DNA of 64,000 nucleotides, taken from contig JANTQA010000023.1 in NCBI GenBank assembly GCA_027625915.1, forward strand, positions 2,790,001 through 2,854,000, given 5' to 3'. Shown here piece by piece: positions 22,401 through 31,169 of this stretch. Position numbers and translations under genes: made by a program. Origin of the DNA: Anaeramoeba flamelloides (taxonomy: Eukaryota; Metamonada; Anaeramoebidae). Position 1 is the stretch's first letter; each line of letters begins with the position of its first letter. The notes beneath the pieces are model-generated. The model worked only from the letters and a program-made list of their open reading frames with translations, did not search any database and had not been told where the DNA came from.

Positions 22401-23336
22401 CTTATAATAACATACTAAAATAATTGTCTATTATTCTATTTATATATTTATTCATTATTTAATGTTTTTAGGGTTGGGTATTATCTAGCAGTTATTTGGC
22501 CAGGATTTTTTGTTGAAATTAATTCAATTATTAGAAGAATAGGATTTTGGGATCAATTAAAAATCTGTTGTGCAGGAATTTGGCAAAATTTTGTTGTTGT
22601 ATTATTTCTAATTTATTTAATAATTTCAGGTCCCTATATTCAACCAATTTTCTATGACCAAACAGAGGGTGTTGTTATTACAAAAATCAAATCGCCAATT
22701 TTTGGAGAAATCATGGATATTGGAGATTGCATAACTCAAATTAACAATTGCACAGTTAATACAACTTCTGATTTTAATAAATGCCTAGATTTGATCAGGA
22801 TAGAGCACGAGAAAATGAAGCAATTGGTTAATGAGGAGCTGTTAACGAGCGAGAAATTAAAACAGCAAAAGAATATTGGAGGGGATATGCATTATGATGA
22901 AGGCGAACAAGAAGAAAATAAAATTGATAAGCAAATAAAAGACATTGAAAAAAATTCTATTAAGATTCATTTAGAAAATGGGAAAAAATATCGTATTTCA
23001 GGAGATTCTGAACTATTTTCCAAGTTTATCATTGTAGGTGATGTTATTCCAAAGCTAAAGTGGGCAAGAAACTTTTCATTTTTTTACCGAATACCGAAGT
23101 TTTGTTCGTTTGTTTTAACTTTTTCCTTATCAACAACCATTAATATCCTCCTAATCACGACAATACCTGGTCTGCTTTCAGAAGGTGATACAATTATTAA
23201 AATCCTTGTAGATAAATACTCTCCAAATTCCAGATTTTCAAATATTTTCCCAAAAATTTTAAAAACAATTGGCGTTGTTTTATTATTTTCAAGATTTTTA
23301 ATGGCTTTGTATTTTACAAATAATGAAAATGATTAA
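16405..23336 (+). CDS. MBTPS2: Site-2 protease (membrane-bound zinc metalloprotease, M50), two exons
   Basis: S2P cuts membrane-anchored transcription factors (SREBP/ATF6 in animals) within the Golgi membrane. Exons 16405-16892 and 22472-23336 give 450 residues. The donor AA|GTAAGT and acceptor TTTTAG restore a Lys codon. Exon 1 matches the animal N-terminus (LSIS motif near residue 38, then a helix) and has the zinc motif HEFGH at 146-150. Exon 2 carries PGFFVE and CCAGIWQNF, matching animal PGAFVD and FCAGIWHNF. A PDZ-like domain follows (GVVITKI, GDCITQINN), with a charged insert in place of the animal Cys-rich region, then the C-terminal helices. Odd: the usual third zinc ligand is Asp in NxxPxxxLDG; here Glu400 occupies that place (IPGLLSEGD) and the Asn is Thr. 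Still very likely an S2P; catalytic competence is uncertain. Confidence 0.92.
18137..18190. repeat. Short tandem repeat, 10-bp unit CATACTCTAA
   Basis: Three exact units (CATACTCTAA) are followed by degenerate units (CATGCCCTAA, CATACCTTAA). The unit resembles no known telomere repeat closely enough to call it one. It sits inside the site-2 protease intron. Confidence 0.7.
18560..19570 (-). mobile_element. Decayed LINE (non-LTR retrotransposon) fragment 1, antisense in intron
   Basis: Read on the minus strand, a peptide near 19390-19300 reads LSGFDIFNLTQLDIKDMDTR. It aligns with LFYGLVIFNLTQNDFNSIDV of the fragment at 57.7 kb. Upstream, IKYQGTWTNKK aligns with the YLGIWLEKEK segment, and downstream a KVQK-Ser-Thr-Phe-Pro segment follows. 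These are post-reverse-transcriptase regions of LINE ORF2-type proteins. Several stops and frame breaks are present; no reverse transcriptase catalytic block is preserved. The higher G+C of this segment also sets it apart from the intron around it. Confidence 0.65.
19561..19720 (-). repeat. Repeat family B, copy 2
   Basis: It carries one family hairpin module (TTGAGTAAAATTTTTGATC ... TTATTCTATTCATTTGAATTC) and ends with GAAAACATAGATACTC and AAGGCACTTGACTACA, as other B copies do. It abuts the LINE fragment. Confidence 0.55.
20256..20375 (+). repeat. Repeat family B, copy 3 (A-tailed end)
   Basis: From GGCATAGAGTATCTAGC through TTTCTCAAATTAAAAAAAAA and AACAGCAAATAGGTGGTAAT to TCAACTCTCCTCAAAAAGAA. 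This matches both ends of the larger copy at 43.3-43.8 kb, with the middle missing. Confidence 0.55.
21490..21920 (+). repeat. Repeat F, copy 2
   Basis: Partner of 15700-16110; see landmarks there. It lies inside the site-2 protease intron in the same orientation. Confidence 0.5.
22144..22263. repeat. Inverted repeat (about 120 bp) near the intron 3' end
   Basis: Arms AAATTTTTATATGAATCAAA (about 22144) and AATTCATATAAAAATT (about 22248) are complementary. They lie about 210 bp before the site-2 protease exon 2 acceptor. MITE-like or structural. Confidence 0.5.
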
Positions 23337-25932
23337 TTTTTTTTTTTTTTTTAATAAATTTTTTATGTAAAAAAAAAAAAATAGATAATTTAGAATAATG
23401 TGTGGGTCTGTATTATTATCATTATCACAATTATTACTTTAAATTATTTTTATAAGAATTTTTATCTATATAATTTTAAGAAGATTATTAAATAAAAATA
23501 AGAATTAATAAATAAATAAATAATTTAAAATCATAACATTTAATTGTTTTTTATTCAAATTTAATAATTTTGAGTCAAATAAATTATTTTTATTAAATTC
23601 CTTATTATAAACTTTCAGAAAAGTTAAAATTATCATTTTAAAAATGAAATAATTATTAATGTGATTTTCTTTTTGTGATTTTTTTATTAATTATCAAATT
23701 GATTGTTTAACTAAACCATTTTCCAGTTAAAGGGGGCCAGTTGTTGTAATTGATGATTTACATGTGTATAAAGGGTTTGAATGGATATTAGAAGAAAAAA
23801 TTTATTGTAGAATTTTCAAAATTGTACTCATTCTTTCTCATTTATGCTTTTTTTATCTTCATTTTTTCTTTTGACACTTAATTCATTTGCAAATTTTTTT
23901 ATATTGCCAGATGGTTGGTTACTTGGTAAAAATGGTCTATTTTATTGTTACCGATATAGTAAAAAATATTGTAAATAAATAATATTTATTTCTTTTAGGA
24001 TTTTTTTTGGATCTTCAAAAGATTAAAAAATTGTAAAATTATTTTCCAAATTTATATTAAACTATTTTTAAAAATGTTATTATTTACAAGAAACAACTTT
24101 AACATAAATTATTATTATTTTTAATTTTATTATAAACTTTGTTTTAGTAAAAGGGGGAAAGATTTTTTCAAATATCAATTGTTTTTTATAATTGGACTTT
24201 GAGGATTAAACAAGAAAGAAGTCGAATAATAAATACCAAAGAATAGTTGATATCAGTCTGGAATGAAACCAAAAAATCAATAGATTTTCTTAAATTTGAA
24301 AAACTAAAATTATGTTTGCGCTATTGAAAAAAATAGTAATGTTCATTTTGATTTTCAATTTTTTTTTTTTTTTTTAATTAATACTAAGATAAGTTTAAAG
24401 AAAAATTGAATCTTTTGAACAGTGTGTTGATACTTCAATTGTACCCACTAAGTATTTTATCACCTTAAATAGAGTCTATTGAATTCAATTTATTAAAATA
24501 CTCATTATTTTTTTTTTTTTTCTTTTCAATTTAATTGGATCAACCTCTGAAAAAAAAAAAAGACCAAAACAGATAATTTTAGGTAGTGGTGAAAATGAAA
24601 ATATCAGAAAAAAGTTAAAAAATAATGTTTTTCTTTTTATTTCACCTTAAATCAACTATCATTAGTGTTGATGATGTTATTTTTTAAGAAGAACGGAAAT
24701 TCTTTTCTTATGGTCTTGTAAAAAATACCTCAAATTTTTACAATAATCAAATATTAATAATACTATAATACTCCTAAATGGAAAAGAGTAGTAATTGAAA
24801 GATATATTTAAATTGTATACCTTTAATTATGAATAATTTTTCTGATTGCAAATATTATAAAAAAATTGTTGAAAATCACAAGTAAACAATTTGGTCATTT
24901 ATTATTTTATAGGTTGAGTTTAATTATTTGCTTTTTAAAAAAACTCAAACTTGATTTTATTTAATGAGAAGTAAACTTCCCAAATTTTCTAAAAATAAAA
25001 ATAAATAAAAAGTATTTTTAAACCTTAAAAGGAAATAAAGAGTAAATATTTTAAAGTTTAAGAGGCAGGCTTAAATTTTCTTATTTGATTAAAAATCAAA
25101 GTTTTCAAGTCATTGATCCAGGGTGGGTAAGGAAAGGGTTTAGGGACTTGTAAATAACTTTTAAAAACGAATTTAAACTTTTTGTGTCTGGGGATTAAAA
25201 AACTTGAACTTGAAAATATTCAAAATTCAAACATAAATTTCATTTGATTAATATTAAGAAAATTTTCCTAAAAGACTAAAAATTAAAAAAAAAATCTTAC
25301 ACAAACTAAGACGTGTATTTCTATGATGGTCATATAAAACATTTCACAAATCAAACTAGAATTTGTTGTTAGACCTTATTAAAAATTTTATCGAAACACT
25401 TTTTGATAAATACTTTATGGGAATTGTTTCTTCAAAATAATTGTTTACACTGTTCTCGAATTGCTAGAAAATTTTTGGCAATTAATGTTAGGGATCAAAA
25501 TAATTGGGACTTTTAAAAAACTTGTGATAATTTGAATTTTTCTTAAATAATAAAGAATTTAAAGAAATATGAATGCTATTGTAAATCAAAATTTTTCTCT
25601 TTCAGTGGGATGTGTTTATGAGTGTTGGTGAAATGAAAATGATATATGTGTTCGTGTTTGAGTGGAAGGGAAGTCCAATTTGACCGGATTGTGTACAACT
25701 GCTTTATGTATTGGATTAAGTGGTCATGAAAATGATATATGAAAAGAGGTAAAAAATAGGAAATTAAACACAAATTTAAGTAATAGAATCTATTTTATTT
25801 TCTGAATCAAATTCGTAAATTATTTCAAATTTAAATTCTTGAGAAAAATTCAAAATGTAATCTTAAAATTGTCACAGTTTTAACATATTGTTGTTATTTC
25901 GAAAGATTTTGATTTTAAACAATAGAAATCAT
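23337..25932. other. Convergent intergenic region between site-2 protease and RPL23
   Basis: It holds a fragment of repeat K inverted at about 23720-23770 and another K copy at about 24125-24400. A G-rich stretch at 25600-25760 contains two copies of GAAAATGATATATG about 95 bp apart. No gene is supported; two genes end here from opposite sides. Confidence 0.5.
24125..24400 (+). repeat. Dispersed repeat K, copy 2 (partial)
   Basis: Shares TTTCAAATATCAATTGTTTTT, AAAGAATAGTTGATATCA and ATAGATTTTCTTAAA with the copy at 49.4 kb, and partly with the copy at 1.4 kb. Confidence 0.5.
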
Positions 25933-26588
25933 TTAAATGATAGAGCTTGCATTACTTGCAATTCTTGGCCAGATATCTGCACACTCTTTAGCAACTGGAC
26001 CATTGACGACGGATCCCTTCATTTCACCATTTGGGTTGACAATAACGCCTGCATTGTCTTCAAAAAAGATATATACACCTTCTCTTCTTCTCCATGCTTT
26101 TTTTTGTCTGACAATTACACCTGCTAAGACTTTTGGAATTTAAAACAAAAACAAATGGAAGAAAGGTTATTATTTAATTTCAAGTTTAAAGAAAAAAAAA
26201 AAAAAAAAAAGCAAAATTAATAAAAAAAAGTTTTTGTGCAAAGATATTTACCTTTTTTTCGAAGATCTGGTTTTCCTTTTTTGACTGAGCAAATGATCTT
26301 TTTGTTTTGAAGTTATTATTGTTCAAAAGAGAAACAGAAAAAAAATTTAACAAAATGCTTTTGCATTTTTAGAAATCAAAAAAACAAAAAAGAAAGAAAA
26401 AAATTTACCATATCACCAACACTTGCACCTGGTAATCTGTTTAATCTTCCTTGTACACCTTTGACACCAATAATGTATAAATTTTTAGCGCCTGTGTTAT
26501 CTGCACAATTAACAATGGCTGCTGTTGGTAAACCGACTGAGATTTTGAATTTGTTTCCTGTGGCACCGCCTCTTCCTCTTTTGGACAT
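25933..26588 (-). CDS. RPL23: 60S ribosomal protein uL14 (RPL23), three exons
   Basis: A core protein of the large ribosomal subunit near the factor-binding side. Exons on the minus strand are 26588-26409, 26297-26252 and 26129-25933. They total 423 nt, or 140 residues, exactly the human length. Exon 1 starts [17 protein letters not shown] and includes [14 protein letters not shown] and [14 protein letters not shown], nearly identical to animals. Exon 2 gives [11 protein letters not shown]. Exon 3 gives [47 protein letters not shown] and ends SSII. Donors are GTAAAT in both introns and acceptors are AAAAG in both, without a long pyrimidine tract. Codon use is less AT-biased than the surroundings, as expected for a highly expressed gene. 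An identification of very high certainty. Confidence 0.98.
26130..26251 (-). other. RPL23 intron 2 (122 bp)
   Basis: Phase 1, GTAAAT donor, CCAAAAG acceptor. Joining restores Val at a position where human RPL23 also has Val. Confidence 0.93.
26298..26408 (-). other. RPL23 intron 1 (111 bp)
   Basis: Phase 0, GTAAAT donor directly after the Met codon of GDM, and AAAAAG acceptor. Confidence 0.93.
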
Positions 26589-27189
26589 TTTGAATTTATT
26601 GAAAAAATGAAAAGTAAAAAAAAATAAAAACCCTTACTCGATTTTCATGAACCAAGAAATAAAAAGTGAAAAAGACATTTTCAAATTCACAAAACTATTT
26701 TTCTTTGAAAGTATTCCAAATTTTGAAAGGAATTAGAAGATCAAAATTCAATAAGTCTCTATTTAAAAGTTTCTTCAAATTAAACAATTTAATAGCATAT
26801 AATTTAAACAACTTTCCACTTTTTGATGTTCCTAAAAAGAGTTCCAGGTTATTGAAAGAGAACTATTATTTTTCTTTGGGATAACTGTTCATAAATTTCA
26901 ATTTAATTCAAAATCTTATCTTTTGTTAATTATTATTTTTTACCCTTTTTTAGGCTTTTCAAAGTTTTTTCGAGTATTTGAAAAAATATAAAAGAATATT
27001 GGAGACCGAAGCCTAACAGACTGTAAGGTTGAAAGTTTGTAAATGCCTTTAAATAATTTTATGGATTGAGAAAATCTTTTTGTGGTACAAAAATGATACT
27101 ATTTTATGAATCTTTTCTGGCTAATAGATTTCACAGTGTTGGTTTTTCGATTGAATATTCATCAACTAATAAGAAAAAGAAACATAAAA

Positions 27190-27480
27190 AGAGTTAATTG
27201 TAAGGTGGAAGTTAACTTTCTGGAATACTATTAATTGCAAAATAAATGGAACAAAAATTTCATTCAACTTTCCCAAAAAAAGCTAATAAAATTAGAATTT
27301 TTCAAAGTCTTGTACAATTTCAAATTTTTAAATCTACCAAAAGCTAAAAATATTGATTTTCCATTCAAAGTGGGGACTTTATCAATTTATCTTAATTATT
27401 GGGATTAGATTATTTTGGAAAGCTGAATGAAAATTTTGATCTTTTTATTTTGTAATGAAAAGTAATGAGATTTGAAAATT
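27190..27480 (+). repeat. Dispersed repeat, pair with 63370-63610
   Basis: Shared blocks are ATTTCATTCAACTTTCCCAA / ATTTCATTCAACTTGCCAAA and GGAAAGCTGAATGAAAATTT / GGAAAGCTGAAGGAAAATTT followed by TGATCTT. Same orientation, both ends recognisable, middle diverged. Confidence 0.45.
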
Positions 27481-27827
27481 TAGATGAATACAAATTCAAT
27501 TTAAAAAGGAAAAAAATCATTCAAGTGCGATTTATAATTATAAAAAAATAACAAAAAAAAATTCAAATTTAAATGATCAAACTTTGTTTGTGTATTGGTT
27601 AAAAGTACTTATATGAGTAATAAAAACGAAACTGTATGGTTAGATCATTTTTTGGCAATTTTATAATAACTTTCGTTTTTTTGTTTTTATATAGAATTAA
27701 GAAGTACGCAAAAATTAAGTAGTAGATCGCAAAAATAAATTAATATGAATGGTGTAATTGCTGGGTCGTTTTTTTGTGTTACAAATACATTTCAATAGCG
27801 AGTAATTTAAAGTTGGTTGATTATTCG

Positions 27828-28262
27828 CATATCACATGTGCAAAAAGTGATTTCTAAATATTTTAAGTTTTTTGACTAAAATTTTTCATTTTTCCAAAAA
27901 CTTTAAAACTTTTCGGATGCGCCGAGATGTAAGATGTTTTTTTTTTTTTTGTCAGTGGACTTGGGGGTTCTAAGAGTAATAAAATTCGATTTAATAAAAG
28001 AATATAAATGATTGGGGAAGAAACAGAAATTCAAAAATCAAAAATAAAAATCAGAAATCAAAAACACAAAAACAATCTAAAACATTTTTATTATTTCAAT
28101 TTTTTTTTTTTTTATATTTTTGCTATTCAAAACCTCAGGTTTATTAACAAGAAACCTTCCCCGTCTTGGCACAACAGAAAAGTTTTGTAGTTTTTGGAAA
28201 AATGACAAATTTAGTCAAAAAACTTAAATTATTAAGTCCTCACTTTTTGCAAATATGATATT
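27828..28262. mobile_element. MITE H, about 435 bp with about 100-bp inverted arms
   Basis: Left arm 27828-27930 and right arm 28160-28262 are inverted copies with clear shared blocks: TGCAAAAAGTGA, TTTAAGTTTTTTGACTAAA, CATTTTTCCAAAAACT and AAAACTTTTC. The unpaired centre is AT-rich and has no gene. Probably a non-autonomous DNA transposon. Confidence 0.7.
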
Positions 28263-29263
28263 GAAAAAAATAGTTGAGTAGAAAAAAAAAAAAAAACTAA
28301 GTCCGGTAAACAAGAACAATTTGAAGAAAAAGAAAGGCATTTCAGTTAAGATAAATTTAATCTTAACATTTTTATATATAATATTCATGAAGAATATTGT
28401 TTTTTCTGTTATTTTTATCTTTTTTTTAAACCTTTTCTTTTTCTTTATTATATCTTTTTTCCATATTCTGAAAATTTTTTTGTTTAGTTTGTCTTTATAA
28501 AAACTGTTTAAAATGAAAATTTAATAAAATATACATACTTTATATTTTTCTTCAGACCCTAATTTTATTAATTTACTCTCTTAATTGGAATACGGTTCAA
28601 GGTTGAATGAATTTGAATATGATTAATTTGACAAATAATGTTTTTTAAAAGAATGGGGCTAACTACACAATTGGTGCCTTAAGAAAACTTCAATGTTGAT
28701 AAAAAACTAATTGAGTGTTAAAAGATATTTTTTATTATTATTAATTTATTGGAATTCTTTAATTGTGTTTTTTTTTTAATGTTATATGGTAGTCTTGTAA
28801 AATAAGTTTGATTTCAACAATTTGAATATACCCATAATTAATAATAAAAAAATAAAATATGAATTTTTTATTATTTTTTCAAACATAATATTAAATTACA
28901 TCCAAGTTGTCTGGTATTGATAGTTTTATCAATTATTATTTTTATTAATTAAAAGACAATAAAAAGAAAACTGAAAAAAAAGAAAAATACAGAAATCATT
29001 TTTTTGAGGGAGTAAAACAAAAAACCCTGTTTTTTGAATTTGGTTAAAATACCATAAAAAATTATTAGCAGACCAAACAATTATATACCACAGATTAATT
29101 TTATGCCATTTTAAGGTTTAATGTTACTAAATATCAAACCGGTATCAATAATTGGTAAAAATCTTTTTCAATCGTGCAAATTTGATTTTATAAGTGGTAA
29201 AAAGAGAAACGAGGCTCTTAGATTCGAAAATGGTAGATTTATTTATAAAAATAAAAACTCTTT

Positions 29264-29459
29264 TTCAAAAATTGTGACTCACCCGAATTAATAAATAGAA
29301 AAAAAAAAATATCCTTTAGTATAAAAGAAAAATTAATAACTAAATATGATTTTTAATTCACGTTTGTGTTATTCTAAATATAAAAAAAGCCTGATATATT
29401 AAAAATTAAAAAAAAATAAAACCAAAAACTAAAAAAAAGGCGAGTCACAATTTTTGAAA
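29264..29459. mobile_element. MITE I, about 196 bp
   Basis: Terminal inverted repeats are TTCAAAAATTGTGACTCACC on the left and GGCGAGTCACAATTTTTGAA on the right (one mismatch). The interior is AT-rich and non-coding. Only one copy was noticed. Confidence 0.65.
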
Positions 29460-29609
29460 TGAGCATTACAGATTTTTAATTACTGAACTTTCACTCAAAA
29501 AAGTTGAACAGCAAGATTTTTTATGATAATTAAATTCATTTTCAAAGACACTACATTGTATCAATTTTCTTATTGATTATTTGTCTTTTCAAAGATCTTT
29601 TTTTTTTCA

Positions 29610-29656
29610 TATGATATTTTTAAAAAAAAAAAGGGAACAAGAAAAAGAAAAAGAAA

Positions 29657-29688
<32 letters not shown>

Positions 29689-29800
29689 TTTGAAAAAGTA
29701 AAACTAATATTTGCATAATTAGAAAAGATGTTTCTGATCCAAAAAATTAAAAATATTTTTTGAAAGAATATTGGAATAAAACCTCAAAACAACTCCCATT
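29610..29800 (+). repeat. A-rich repeat P, copy 2, with (AAAAAG)n
   Basis: Seven or so GAAAAA units at about 29640-29685 precede the conserved P segment (GATGTTTCTGATCCAAAAAA, GAATATTGGAATAAAAC). Same orientation as the copy at 3.9 kb. Confidence 0.5.
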
Positions 29801-31169
29801 AACATTATAAAGTGGGTCAATATTTTTGGAAAATAGTTTATATATATATATATATATTATATGAGTAAAGACAAAAAATGGCACTATTATTATTTTGCCA
29901 TTATATTTTTTTTTTTTTTTTTTTTTTGAACCTTATTACTCTCATTTGCTCCATCCTTGACATACATACACATTAAGTGTTAGTGTGTGTAGATGGGTTA
30001 TTGTGGTGGTAAACATTAATTCGTGTTATTGTGTGTGTTTTATAGAATATGGACATTTCTCCACAGTTCCATGGACTTGTTTCTTCATCAAAAAAAATGT
30101 CAATAAATTCTCTAATTCGAGTATACTGTGATTTTCAATATTTTTTTTTTTTTTTTAATTTTTTATCATTTCAAAAAACACAATACATTACTTTTAATAC
30201 AAGTTCTTCGTTCATTTAAATTTTCATTTCTAATTTGATACTTATCTGGTTTTAATCAAGTATCCATTCCTTCCAATAAACTATATATATTATCTTGAAA
30301 CTTTATCTCTTCTTGTTTGAATTCCAAGTTTGAGTTTTTTATTTTTTCTTTTAAATTGGCTTTTCTTTTATTACATTTAATTCATTTTTTTTTTTTTTTT
30401 GATATTACCTTCGATTTATATTAGTTACAGCCACGTTGCGGTTGATATATCAATAATTTGATACGTGGGTGGTTTTTAATTGAACGGATAAATGATATTA
30501 TTATTTTTCAAATCAATGTATTAATTTATTTTTTTTTTCACTCTTTTTTTATTTTGATAAATTTTCTTTAAAAGCTGCTTTCTCTCAATAAATAAATGGT
30601 ATATCAATAATATTTCTTACTCTTTGATTAATGGACTGGTTGAGGTGTTTGATTTGATATGTTAAATATAATATATCACTATTTTATTGTAAAGATGTGT
30701 GTTTAATTAGAGATTTGGAGATGGTTAATTTTAATTTTAATTTACAAGTAATTTTCGATGTTTTTCATGGGTTTTCTCTACCTTTTGTTATTCAGTTTTA
30801 AAATAGAATCCAATTTAATAAAAAATAATTTTTAAAAAAAGAAAATTTTAGAATTTTTATTTGTTTTAGAAGATTTTATTTTTAAAAAAATAATTTCTCA
30901 GAAAGACCCAAAAAGTTAATACTTAAAATGGGTATATTTCCACCAGTAGAAAAAATGCCAAAATTTCATTTATTTACAAGGCATTATTTTAAAGTAAAAT
31001 AATATATATATATGAAATGAATTATTTATATTAATTTAAAGATTTTGAATAAATTTTTTTGAGTAAAAAATGAGAGAAAGGGGGTAATAACAATAAATAA
31101 AAATAAAAAAAAAATCGAATTAAATAATTTAAATGGGGAATTAGAAATGAATATTCTAATAAAATGTAA

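Larger units (their letters stand above)
16893..22471 (+). other. Long intron (5.58 kb) of site-2 protease
   Basis: A phase-2 intron from GTAAGT to TTTTAG. It contains a short tandem repeat (18137-18190), a decayed LINE fragment in antisense (about 18560-19570), two repeat B fragments (19561-19720, 20256-20375), repeat F copy 2 (21490-21920) and an inverted repeat at 22144-22263. A short segment (17530-17610) resembles 20440-20510 around TTTAAAATTCAAAC. No nested gene is supported. Confidence 0.85.
26589..31169. other. Intergenic region with several inverted-repeat elements
   Basis: It holds a repeat at 27190-27480 paired with 63370-63610, MITE H (27828-28262), a repeat around 28800-29000 paired with about 57150-57290, MITE I (29264-29459), repeat P copy 2 (29610-29800), (TA)n at 29838-29858, and long T-runs near 29908-29927, 30139-30155 and 30386-30401. 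No protein-coding gene is supported. Confidence 0.5.

Noticed and set aside
25888-26143. Plus-strand frames over the RPL23 third exon
   Set aside because: The minus strand encodes a near-perfect RPL23; the plus-strand frames are shadows.
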